A program made the position numbers and the translations under genes. The notes beneath the pieces were generated by a model. It saw nothing but the letters and a program-made list of their open reading frames with translations, made no database searches and was not told the origin of the DNA. A stretch of DNA of 13,357 nt from Erysipelotrichaceae bacterium (GTDB taxonomy: Bacteria; Bacillota_I; Bacilli_A; Erysipelotrichales; Erysipelotrichaceae). The first letter of the stretch is position 1. Every line of letters begins with the position of its first letter. Positions 1-8,900 of the stretch are shown here, piece after piece. The stretch spans positions 1-13,357 of the forward strand of contig JAEDOA010000032.1 in NCBI GenBank assembly GCA_016302195.1. The letters run 5' to 3'.

Positions 1-1464
1 GTGATTTTTATGGAAGCAAGAAATATATCTATGATAATGGACTTTTATGAACTAACAATGTCTAATGGCTATTTTTCAGATAACACCATCGACCATAACC
101 AAAGAGTAGCTTTCGATGTTTTTTATCGTAACAATCCTGATAATGGAGGCTATGCGATATTTGCCGGTTTACAACAAATAGTTGATTATATTTTAAATAT
201 GCATTTTGAAAAAGAAGATATCGAATATCTTAGATCTCTAAATGTTTTTAATTCTGCCTTTTTAGATTATTTAGCTAATTTTCATTTTACCGGTGATATT
301 TATGCTTTTAAAGAAGGCACAATTATGTATCCTAATGAACCAATTATTACCGTAGTTGCTCCTTTAATTGATGCTCAATTAATCGAAACAGAGATTCTAC
401 TACAAATAAATCATCAGTCGTTAATCGCAACAAAAGCAAATCGTATAGTTAGAGCAGCCAAAGGAAGAAGCATTTCTGATTTTGGAGCGCGTCGAGCCCA
501 TAACAATGACTCAGCACTTTATGGAGCAAGAGCCTGCTATATTGCTGGAGTGGATAGCACAGCTACAATTCTAGCTGGTCAAAAGTTTTCAATTCCAATA
601 TCTGGAACAATGGCCCACAGTTATGTTATGTATTATCAGGACGAGTTTACTGCCTTTAAAAAATACGCCTTAACTTATCCAGATAACATTGTTTTGTTAA
701 TAGATACTTATGATGTTATTAAAAGCGGTATTGTCAATACAATAAGATTGCAAAAAGAAGTATTAGATCCAATTGGAAAAAAAGTAAAAGCAGTAAGACT
801 TGATAGTGGAGATTTAGCATATTTATCAAAAAAGATAAGAAAGATGTTAGATGAAGCAGGTATGAACTACTGTAAAATTATTGCTTCTAACTCCCTGGAT
901 GAATACACCATAACTTCACTTTTAAATCAGGATGCTCAAATCGACTTTTTTGGCGTAGGAGAAAGAATGATTACAGCGAAAAGCGATCCTGTTTTTGGAG
1001 CAGTATATAAAATTTCTGCAGTAGAGGAAAATGGCATTTTCCAGCCTCGTATTAAAATATCAAAAAATGTTGAGAAAATTACCAATCCTTGCTTAAAACA
1101 GGTATATCGAATATTTGATGAAGACAAAAAAGCTATAGCGGATTTATTAGCTTTAAAAGATGAAGAAGTTGATTTATCAAAGAAATATCGCTATATCAGT
1201 GCCGATAAGCCATGGAAGGAAAGATATTATGAAAACTGTACCGCAGAGAAGATGCTGTTACCAGTAATAAAGAACGGTAAATTAGTAAGCAAGTTGCCTT
1301 CCCTAACCGAGATAAGAGATTATGTTAGCTACCAGCTTGAACATCTTATCTGGAAAGAGGAACAGCGTTTTGAAAATCCTCATAAGCATTATATGGACAT
1401 GAGCGTCAATTTATACAACACAAAAATGGAATTATTACATCAGAAAAGAGGAGATAATAAATAA
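1..1464 (+). CDS. pncB: Nicotinate phosphoribosyltransferase
   Basis: This enzyme makes nicotinate mononucleotide from nicotinate and PRPP with ATP hydrolysis, the first step of NAD salvage in the cytoplasm. Numbered from the GTG at base 1, the protein has 487 residues, the usual size for the long bacterial form. Visible family motifs are the N-terminal DFYELTMSNGYF, SDFGARRAH at 159-167, SGTMAHS at 201-207 (His206 sits where the phosphorylated histidine of the family is expected), RLDSGD at 266-271 and FGVGER at 317-322. The start is uncertain. ATG at base 10 gives MEARNISMIMDFYELTM, which is a normal family N-terminus, but the nine bases before it (gtgattttt) hold no ribosome binding site. 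GTG at base 1, or a start outside the window, is therefore also possible. The stop (1462-1464) sits within the translation signals of the following nadD-nadE frame. Identity is secure. Confidence 0.95.
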   Translation: MIFMEARNISMIMDFYELTMSNGYFSDNTIDHNQRVAFDVFYRNNPDNGGYAIFAGLQQIVDYILNMHFEKEDIEYLRSLNVFNSAFLDYLANFHFTGDIYAFKEGTIMYPNEPIITVVAPLIDAQLIETEILLQINHQSLIATKANRIVRAAKGRSISDFGARRAHNNDSALYGARACYIAGVDSTATILAGQKFSIPISGTMAHSYVMYYQDEFTAFKKYALTYPDNIVLLIDTYDVIKSGIVNTIRLQKEVLDPIGKKVKAVRLDSGDLAYLSKKIRKMLDEAGMNYCKIIASNSLDEYTITSLLNQDAQIDFFGVGERMITAKSDPVFGAVYKISAVEENGIFQPRIKISKNVEKITNPCLKQVYRIFDEDKKAIADLLALKDEEVDLSKKYRYISADKPWKERYYENCTAEKMLLPVIKNGKLVSKLPSLTEIRDYVSYQLEHLIWKEEQRFENPHKHYMDMSVNLYNTKMELLHQKRGDNK

Positions 1465-1468
1465 TATC
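1448..1468 (+). promoter_or_regulatory. Ribosome binding site and non-AUG start zone of nadD
   Basis: GAGGAG at 1448-1453 lies in the last codons of pncB and is a strong SD. In the nadD frame, the codons from just after the TGA at 1400-1402 down to ATG 1502 include no ATG, GTG or TTG. The possible starts near the SD are ATA 1454, ATA 1457 and ATC 1466. ATA 1457 leaves a 3-nt spacer and would give M-N-N-I-A-V-I-F-G-T-F-N-P, closest to normal NadD N-termini. ATC 1466 leaves 12 nt. A further non-canonical option is ATT 1409. Which codon is used cannot be decided from sequence. Confidence 0.5.
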
Positions 1469-4003
1469 GCCGTAATCTTTGGTACATTCAACCCGTTAAC
1501 CATGGCGCATATTCAAATTGGATTATTAGCCCAAAAAAAGGTAAATGCCCAAAAAGTCATCTATGTTATTGCCCAGGACAGCTTTTTACAAAACTGGAAA
1601 CAGATGGATAATGATTCAATTATCCCAGCAGAATCCCGATTTAAGTTAATGAAGCAAGCCCTAAATGATTATGGTTTTATTGCCAGCGATATTGAATTAA
1701 CTGGAAAGTCAGATGGGAAAACATACAATAGTATTAACTACCTTAAAACTATTTACCCTAGCTATAAATTCTATATAGTTATGGGAACAGATAAAGTTGG
1801 CGAACTTGATAAATGGTATAGAAGTGAACAACTAATAAATGAAAACAAGTTTTTAATCATTGATAGAGATAACAACAAGCTAGAAGATGTTATAGTTTCA
1901 AGTCCTCTAGCAAGTAAGTATCAGGACAACTTTATATCTATAACCAATGACAAATTCAATTTTGTCAGTTCAACCATTATTAGGCAAGCATATGTTGATA
2001 ATACCCTTGAGCAATACAAGCAGTATTTACCCAAAAATATTTATCAATATTTATCGCAAAACAAAAGTATACTTAAGAAAGGAAACGCAAATATGACAAA
2101 TCTTCATAGTTTTGTAAAAGCAGCTACAGCTTCATTTACTTTAAGATTAGGTGATGTCCAATATAACAAAGAGCAGGTTTTATCTTTAGTTAGTAAAGCC
2201 GTCAAGAGTAATGTTGAGCTTGTTGTTTTTCCTGAACTAACGCTAACTGGATATAGCTGTTCTGATATGTTTTTAACAAGTCAGCTAGCTTCAGATAGCC
2301 TAAATGCGCTAATAGAACTTGCTGAAAAGATAAGTGAAATTGAAGGAGATGTTGCTCCAGTAGTTGTTGTCGGTTTACCTTATCGTCACAATTTCAAATT
2401 ATATAATTGCGCTGCTTATTTACATAAAGGAAAAATTATTGCTTTGTGTCCTAAAACATATATGCCAAACTACAATGAATTCTACGAAAAAAGATGGTTT
2501 GCCTCTTCGCTTGATAACAACGACACTTATACCACTATAAATGGCCAGCAAGTACCATTTGGCACAAGGTTTATTATAGAAACTTCATCAAAAATGAAAA
2601 TTGGATGTGAAATATGTGAAGACTTATGGGTTAGCAAACCACTAAGCATCGACCATTGCAGCGCAGGAGCAAATGTAATAGTAAATCTAAGCGCCTCAAA
2701 TGAGCTAGTAACTAAGCAGCAATATCGCAAAGATCTAGTAAGAATGACTTCAGCTAGCAACAATTGCGCCTACTTATATGTCTCAAGTGGCAATGGTGAA
2801 AGCAGTACAGATGTTGTATATAGTGGTGTCCATTTGATAAGCCAAAGCGGTACCACTGTTGTTGATGATAGACAAACATTTAAACAGGATAACTTATTAT
2901 CTATTGCCCTTTTGGACTTGGAAAAAATAGAAAATGATAGAATAAGATTAAATTCATTCCATCAATCAGCAAATCAGCAATATACAACTATTAATGTCAC
3001 CACAAATAAAAAATCGCTTTCACTATTACCTGATTATGTAAACCCTTACCCTTTTATTCCAGCAGATAAAAGTAATAGAGAGCAAAGATGCAAAGAAATT
3101 CTGCAAATTCAGGCAACCGGTCTAGCTACTAGATTAAAAAAGATTAATTGTCACAAAACAGTTATTGGTATTTCTGGTGGTCTTGATTCAACCTTGGCAT
3201 TATTGGTCATCAAAGAAGCTTATGATTTACTTGATTATCCTTATAGCGATATTATCGCAATAACCATGCCTGGTTTTGGCACTTCAAAACAGACAAAATC
3301 ATCAGCCGATCGCTTAATGAACTCAATTGGCGTTACAAGTTTATGTATCGATATAACCCAAGCCTGTCGTGTTCATATGAAAGATATCGGTCAGGATGAA
3401 AACAACTATGATGTCACATATGAAAATATCCAGGCTCGTGAAAGAACCCAGATATTAATGGATATGGCCAATAAAGTAAATGGAATTGTTGTTGGCACTG
3501 GTGATTTAAGCGAACTAGCTTTAGGATGGTGCACTTACAATGGTGACCATATGAGCCATTACGCAGTTAACGTGTCAATTCCAAAAACCTTAGTTAGATT
3601 CATTATTGAAACCTATAGTGAAAACTGTCCTAAAGATTTGCATGATGTTCTTATCGATATTTGTAATACAATAATATCTCCTGAATTAATTCCTACTGAT
3701 GCAAATGGCAACATTTCTCAATCAACGGAGGCGACAATTGGCAAATACGATTTACACGATTTCTTTTTGTATAACTTTATTAGAAATGGCTTTAGCAGGC
3801 AAAAAATTCTCGATTTAGCAGTCATCGCCTTTAAGCCATTAAATATCGATCAAAAACAAATAGAACAAACACTAAACACCTTCTTTCACCGCTTTAAAAC
3901 AAATCAATTCAAAAGATCTTGTTTACCAGATGGACCAAAGGTTGGATCAGTTAGCCTTTCTCCAAGAGGAGATTGGCGTATGCCTTCAGACTATCAAGGA
4001 TAG
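1457..4003 (+). CDS. nadD-nadE: NadD-NadE fusion: NaMN adenylyltransferase + glutamine-dependent NAD synthetase
   Basis: One frame covers the last two steps of NAD synthesis: NaMN + ATP to NaAD, then amidation of NaAD to NAD using glutamine. Residue numbers here count from ATG 1502. The NadD part (to about 190) has GTFNPLTMAH spanning the ATG, so its ATP-binding loop needs residues upstream of that codon. It also has MGTDKVGELDKW and the SSTIIR motif at 156-161. The NadE part begins at Met198 and is 636 residues long, normal for the long form. Its nitrilase-type glutaminase triad is Glu245 (FPELTLTG), Lys318 (PKTYMP) and Cys372 (ICEDLW). The synthetase domain has the ATP loop SGGLDS at 558-563 and GTGDLSELALGW from 665. 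There is no stop between the parts, but NadE has its own SD and ATG (2093), so separate NadE is also likely made. The start is a best guess because no canonical codon exists. Domain identities are secure; whether a fused protein is made is inferred. Confidence 0.85.
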   Translation: MNNIAVIFGTFNPLTMAHIQIGLLAQKKVNAQKVIYVIAQDSFLQNWKQMDNDSIIPAESRFKLMKQALNDYGFIASDIELTGKSDGKTYNSINYLKTIYPSYKFYIVMGTDKVGELDKWYRSEQLINENKFLIIDRDNNKLEDVIVSSPLASKYQDNFISITNDKFNFVSSTIIRQAYVDNTLEQYKQYLPKNIYQYLSQNKSILKKGNANMTNLHSFVKAATASFTLRLGDVQYNKEQVLSLVSKAVKSNVELVVFPELTLTGYSCSDMFLTSQLASDSLNALIELAEKISEIEGDVAPVVVVGLPYRHNFKLYNCAAYLHKGKIIALCPKTYMPNYNEFYEKRWFASSLDNNDTYTTINGQQVPFGTRFIIETSSKMKIGCEICEDLWVSKPLSIDHCSAGANVIVNLSASNELVTKQQYRKDLVRMTSASNNCAYLYVSSGNGESSTDVVYSGVHLISQSGTTVVDDRQTFKQDNLLSIALLDLEKIENDRIRLNSFHQSANQQYTTINVTTNKKSLSLLPDYVNPYPFIPADKSNREQRCKEILQIQATGLATRLKKINCHKTVIGISGGLDSTLALLVIKEAYDLLDYPYSDIIAITMPGFGTSKQTKSSADRLMNSIGVTSLCIDITQACRVHMKDIGQDENNYDVTYENIQARERTQILMDMANKVNGIVVGTGDLSELALGWCTYNGDHMSHYAVNVSIPKTLVRFIIETYSENCPKDLHDVLIDICNTIISPELIPTDANGNISQSTEATIGKYDLHDFFLYNFIRNGFSRQKILDLAVIAFKPLNIDQKQIEQTLNTFFHRFKTNQFKRSCLPDGPKVGSVSLSPRGDWRMPSDYQG
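2078..2095 (+). promoter_or_regulatory. Internal ribosome binding site and ATG for NadE
   Basis: AAAGGAAA begins at 2078, and about 9 nt after its AAGGA core comes ATG 2093-2095. This Met starts MTNLHSFVKAATASF, a typical N-terminus for glutamine-dependent NAD synthetase just before the first nitrilase strand. The site is well formed, so free NadE may be translated from here as well as, or instead of, the NadD-NadE fusion. Confidence 0.6.
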
Positions 4004-4017
4004 CCTGAAGGTTTTTT
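3983..4017 (+). terminator. Rho-independent terminator of the pncB-nadDE operon
   Basis: The left arm 3983-3995 (CCTTCAGACTATC) pairs with the right arm 3999-4011 (GATAGCCTGAAGG) with one A/C mismatch and a 3-nt loop, followed by six T at 4012-4017. The hairpin contains the last codons of nadE and its TAG stop (4001-4003), so terminating ribosomes could affect its folding. There is no T-run on the far side for the opposite strand, so it should act only on + strand transcription. Confidence 0.85.
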
Positions 4018-4018
4018 A

Positions 4019-5953
4019 TTAGAAAATATTACAATCTCTTATTAATCTATTATCGCAGCCTTTTTGTAATAGTTCTTGATTAGCTAAGATATATGTATTT
4101 CCTTTTGTTCTAGTTATTGCCGTATAAATTATCTGTCTATTCAAAAGTGGATGACCGATTCTATTTGGCAATACAACTAAAATATTATTATAGTCTGATC
4201 CTTGCGACTTATGAATTGTAATAGCATAAGCTAAATCTATCTCGTCTTGGCTAATGAGTCTTAACGGATAAAACAGATATTCGCCAATTTTGAAAATGCG
4301 GTTTTCTTTATAGCCATCTTCAGTTTGTATTAAAGAGCTCTTTTTAACCATGAAATAGGCAATGCTGCTATTTTCTAGAGTTACTATTATTCCATTATCA
4401 CCATTATACAGATCCAATACCTTATTATTTGTATTAATCATCATAATTTGACCTGGATATTGATACAAGACATCGGTCGAAACTGATTTATCGATGCACA
4501 TGTTCTTGATAAAATTGTTAATAGAGCGAGCTCCACAATATCCCATATTTTCTGCTGATAATATTTTTCCTTGTAAAGACATTTCATACAATTCATCTAG
4601 CCTTTTTTTATCATCAAGATTAATCCCAGTTGCCTTCTTTACAAGCTCACGATAATATTCATTAGCCCAGATATTACAAATATAATTGATAATCTCTTTA
4701 TTTTCACTGACGCTGTTATAGTATTGATAATAGAATATCGGGCATTTCTTTCGATCAGTCTTTTCTATTTTAAACTGCTTATAATCTTGCCATTTATCCT
4801 TTGCCATTACTAACTGTTCACCTTTATTGATTGCCGAAGCAAGAGCATAGATTTCAGTATCCTTTGAAAATCTTCTAGACTCATCCAGTTCAATAATATT
4901 GCCATTTTTTATAAGCATCTTACTATCTAGAAGAGCGGAAAATACCGCACCACTTTCAACAGAAGGCAGCTGGTTTTTATCCCCCATAATAAAGACTCTT
5001 GAATCATCTTGAATGCTTTCTAATAGTGAAGAAAACAAACAAATATCAATCATACTTGCCTCGTCGATTATAAAGATGGAATTAGATGAAAACTGATGTT
5101 TTTCATTATAGTTAAAGCGAGAAGTCTTGCTATCAACTTCAAGAAGTCGATGAATTGTAAATTGCTGCAGATTATCAATAATTGAGAATAATTTGCGGTT
5201 TTGTTCTTTGTATTTCTCAGATACACAGTCAAGAGTTGAGGAAATAGATTCCTTCATTCTACTTGCGGCCTTACCACTTGGAGCAACAAGGTATATATTA
5301 TAATTTTTATCACTATTTTCAAGTAAGGCAATAAGCAAAAATAATACACATGTAGTCTTCCCTGTTCCTGGTCCGCCAGTGATTATTAGATTTTTATTTA
5401 TTCCTTTTTTTACAACTTCTTCCTGCTTTTCAGATAGACCGAAATCATCTTTTGTGCATTTTCGATAATCAAAATCAATACTATTGTTGTATTCTTTAGT
5501 GAATAATCCCTCGATTGCTTTAGCTATCTTTTTTTTAGCGCAATCATATTTTCTCAAATAAAGCCACTGGTTACTAACAACAAATATCTTATTACTGCCT
5601 ACAACAGATGATAAATAATCTTCATTTATTTTAGATAAATACTGCTGGTCAATACATATATTGCTCATTTGCTTAATTTGATCAATCTGAGATAAATCTA
5701 TTTCTTCATGCTGCATCAGCATTTCACTTACTGCTTCAATCTTTTTTTGCCACTTTGACTTCAATACTTTTTCATCTAGGCTAATAGTGGTATTACCATC
5801 ATCGACAAGGGAGAAATATATCGTAAAAAGATTCATTAATTGTTGTTTATCCAATAAATCATCTGATATATTTTGATCGATCATTTCTAAAACATAGCGC
5901 CAAATGTTAGAAATAAATTTATTCTTTAATAATAATTCAAAAAATTCCAACAT
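4019..5953 (-). CDS. recD: Exodeoxyribonuclease V alpha subunit RecD
   Basis: RecD is the 5'-3' SF1B helicase subunit of RecBCD, which unwinds double-strand DNA ends for recombinational repair and degradation of linear foreign DNA. The 644-residue protein is close to classical RecD length and shorter than most stand-alone RecD2 proteins. It has an N-terminal helical region, then Walker A GGPGTGKT at 193-200, Walker B IIDEAS at 295-300, GDKNQLPSVESGAVF at 324-338, and the C-terminal motifs HKSQGSDY at 581-588 and YTAITRTKG at 610-618. All key ATPase residues are present. It is the last gene of the recC-recB-recD operon. AGGAGG at 5964-5959 lies 5 nt before the ATG and overlaps the TAG of recB, which suggests translational coupling. 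RecD2 is the alternative name, but the recB and recC neighbours argue for the RecBCD subunit. Confidence 0.92.
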   Translation of the reverse strand: MLEFFELLLKNKFISNIWRYVLEMIDQNISDDLLDKQQLMNLFTIYFSLVDDGNTTISLDEKVLKSKWQKKIEAVSEMLMQHEEIDLSQIDQIKQMSNICIDQQYLSKINEDYLSSVVGSNKIFVVSNQWLYLRKYDCAKKKIAKAIEGLFTKEYNNSIDFDYRKCTKDDFGLSEKQEEVVKKGINKNLIITGGPGTGKTTCVLFLLIALLENSDKNYNIYLVAPSGKAASRMKESISSTLDCVSEKYKEQNRKLFSIIDNLQQFTIHRLLEVDSKTSRFNYNEKHQFSSNSIFIIDEASMIDICLFSSLLESIQDDSRVFIMGDKNQLPSVESGAVFSALLDSKMLIKNGNIIELDESRRFSKDTEIYALASAINKGEQLVMAKDKWQDYKQFKIEKTDRKKCPIFYYQYYNSVSENKEIINYICNIWANEYYRELVKKATGINLDDKKRLDELYEMSLQGKILSAENMGYCGARSINNFIKNMCIDKSVSTDVLYQYPGQIMMINTNNKVLDLYNGDNGIIVTLENSSIAYFMVKKSSLIQTEDGYKENRIFKIGEYLFYPLRLISQDEIDLAYAITIHKSQGSDYNNILVVLPNRIGHPLLNRQIIYTAITRTKGNTYILANQELLQKGCDNRLIRDCNIF

Positions 5954-5962
5954 AAAAGCCTC

Positions 5963-8900
5963 CTATTTTTTTATTCTATCATTGACTATTTCATCAAAAG
6001 ATTGTTTTAACTGCTCATAGCTTGACCAGCTTTGACAATAAATTCCATTACTCTTATTTTTATTACATCCCCTTAAAAATACGTAGCAAACTCCCCCAAA
6101 ATGTTCGTTAAAAACCTGCTGTTTTGTCTTGTTAGGATATTTAGATGCTAGTGCTTCGATTAAGTAATATCCATAAAGGGTTCTTTGAATTGAGTAACTG
6201 TCATTAACATGGCTAATTAACTGTTGAGCATCAGCATAAGAAGTAAACTGTTGATTTAAGCTATCGCTTTTCCAGTCGATTATTACAACTCTATCGTCTA
6301 TTTTCACTAATAAATCGATAAAACCATTGAAATAGTTCTTTAAAAAACTATCTTTCATGTTTACATTGAATTCACATTCTGCTCTTTTCTTATCGTTGGA
6401 AATACTATTTAGTTTGAAAGTTTGACCGCTATCAACTCCTCCATGGAAAATAGTTATATCACTTGTTAATACATTATCGACCATTTGTTTTAAGCTATCA
6501 GTCCAATTATCGTCATAAACTATTTGATTGGCTACAAAACAGCGCTTGATAATCTTATTTAAGTTTGATTGATAATCAGTATAATCGAGTAGTTCAAATA
6601 TCTCATGCATTGCTGTTCCAACTGCGGCTCCTTTTGGAAAATTTTCAGGAAATACAATTGGCTGGCAATCAGTATCATATTTGATGTTTGCGACCACAGC
6701 ATTTCTATCATATTTGCTTAAACCTTCAATTTCATGTTCGTTTTCAACCACAATTCCATTTGAATTTGCCGGATTGTTTAAATTATCATCATTTATCGCT
6801 GGATGAGATAAGCTGGAATAAGAAAACATCATTGCCCTATTGTCTTTTATATTGGCGATAACCTTTTTAATATTATCCCTTTGCTCTATCATTTTATCCT
6901 GATTATTTCTGATATCAAATGGTTTTAAAATCTGTCCTACTTCCCTTTTTAGTTGCTCTGTTGTTTTACCATTATCACTAATATAGCGATAATAATCTGA
7001 AAACTTAGAAGTAAACGCCTTAAAAGAATTTGGCAAAAAATCGGCTTTAAAATCTTTATATTGAGGTAATATCAAAAGATATTTTGCTCTTGTATATGCT
7101 ACATAGAATAACCTTTTTTGTTCCTGACTATCTTTTAAATTAACAAGATCACTATCCTTCTCTAATGAAATCATTGGCAATGATTCATCATCTAGCACTT
7201 TTCGATATGAATAAATCTCTTTTGATTTTCTATTTCCTTTAAAGCCCGCAACAGAAATTACTATTGGAAATTCCAAGCCTTTTGAAGCATGTATTGTCAT
7301 AATTCTAACGCTGTTAAAATCTGTGCTTTTTTCAATAATTGCTGTAGCTTCATCATCATCCTTTGAAATATTCTGCTTTAGCTCAGTTATTAATTTTAAT
7401 AGATTATGACCTTTTGACAAGTAATCAATACAGTAATCACCTATTTGTTTAAAAATAGCGTATGGTTGAATATCATTCAACGAACCAACATTACTCTTTA
7501 GTTTTGTTTTAAACAAAATATCATCGATTAAATCCTGCCATCTTTGCTCTTGAGCTGCTTTCTTAAAATCGTTTAGTATTTCTATTTCTTTTATATCATC
7601 TCGATCAAAATAATCGCTGGTAATATCCTTTAGACTATAACCAAAAAATTTGGTAGTTAATACTTTTTTTAAATACTTTCTGTTATTTCCAGTGAAATCA
7701 CTGACATTTATCGCTTGAAGCATGCTAATCCAGTGAGCATTTTCCATCGATGAAAACAAGCTGTCATCTTTATAACGAATAAATGGTATGCCGCATTTCT
7801 GCAACGCATTCTGTATTGGTTTCATCTCAGATTTAGATTTTGCTAAAATTGCGATATCACTAAACCTGACATTTCTTATTTTGCCACCATCTTCAAGCTG
7901 CAATTTGGTTTTGTCATTTTCAAGCGAACAAATATCAACAATAATTTCTGCGGCAATATGGGCAAACTGCTGGCTGTTTACTTCATTTTCAGTTATCCAG
8001 AAAGCCGGTGTCTGCTTCTGCTGATAATAACATCTTGAGATATTTTCATCCTTATTTTCTTCTTTATACTCTGAAGGCAAAAAGGCAATATTATCCTTTT
8101 CAAGCTCAAAGTTTGGAAATAACATATTACAAGCTTCTACCATTTTTTCAGTAGAGCGATAATTCTTAGTCAATAAGCACTTTTCACCATTATTGCTTAC
8201 AATCTTTTCAACAGCCTTAAAATAGACTTCAATATCAGCCTGTTGAAATGAATATATGGACTGCTTTGGATCACCTACAACGATAATATGATGTAAGTTG
8301 TCCTGCATAAAGATTTTTTCAAAAATATCAAACTGTTTCTGGTTAGTATCCTGAAACTCATCTATTATCGCATATTGGTATTTGTTTCTTACTTCAAGGG
8401 CAAATTTTTCATTATTATACAAAGCTTCTCTAACGTTTAGTATCATATCATCAAAGCTTTGAATCCTTTTGGTTTGCTTTTCTTTTTTCCACGCCAAGTA
8501 ACACTCATCAGCTAACTCGTATGCTAATTGTTTTTCATCAAATTTTTTAATTGCTGATTTTCTTTTTGAATATAACAATTCTTTATCAATAGAAACTATA
8601 CTCTTTACTTCTTTACCATCTTTATCTAAATAATAGTTTTTGATAATGTTTTTTAAATACTTGCCAAAGCCATCGACATCAAATTTATCATAAGCTAATA
8701 TTTTTGAAATAACATCTTCCCTTCTTATATAACGATTAATAAAATCATCAATATGCTTGTCCTGCTGCATAGTCAACCCTATCGCAAAATTTCCAGAGAG
8801 ACCAAATTCATTGATTAACTGTTGAGTGAAAGAGTGAATCGTTCCAATAAATCCACTGTTTATATCAACATTATTAATCTTTTTTCGTATTCTATCCTTT

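Noticed and set aside
936..1127. Open frame of 63 codons on the - strand inside pncB
   Set aside because: It is antisense to a conserved part of PncB and has no SD or recognisable motif.
2527..2763. Open frame of 78 codons on the - strand inside the NadE glutaminase domain
   Set aside because: It is a shadow of a strongly conserved coding region, with no independent support.
7788..8024. Open frame of 78 codons on the + strand inside recB
   Set aside because: It is antisense to RecB coding sequence. Its Cys/Phe/Ile-rich composition is what a reversed frame of this gene would give.
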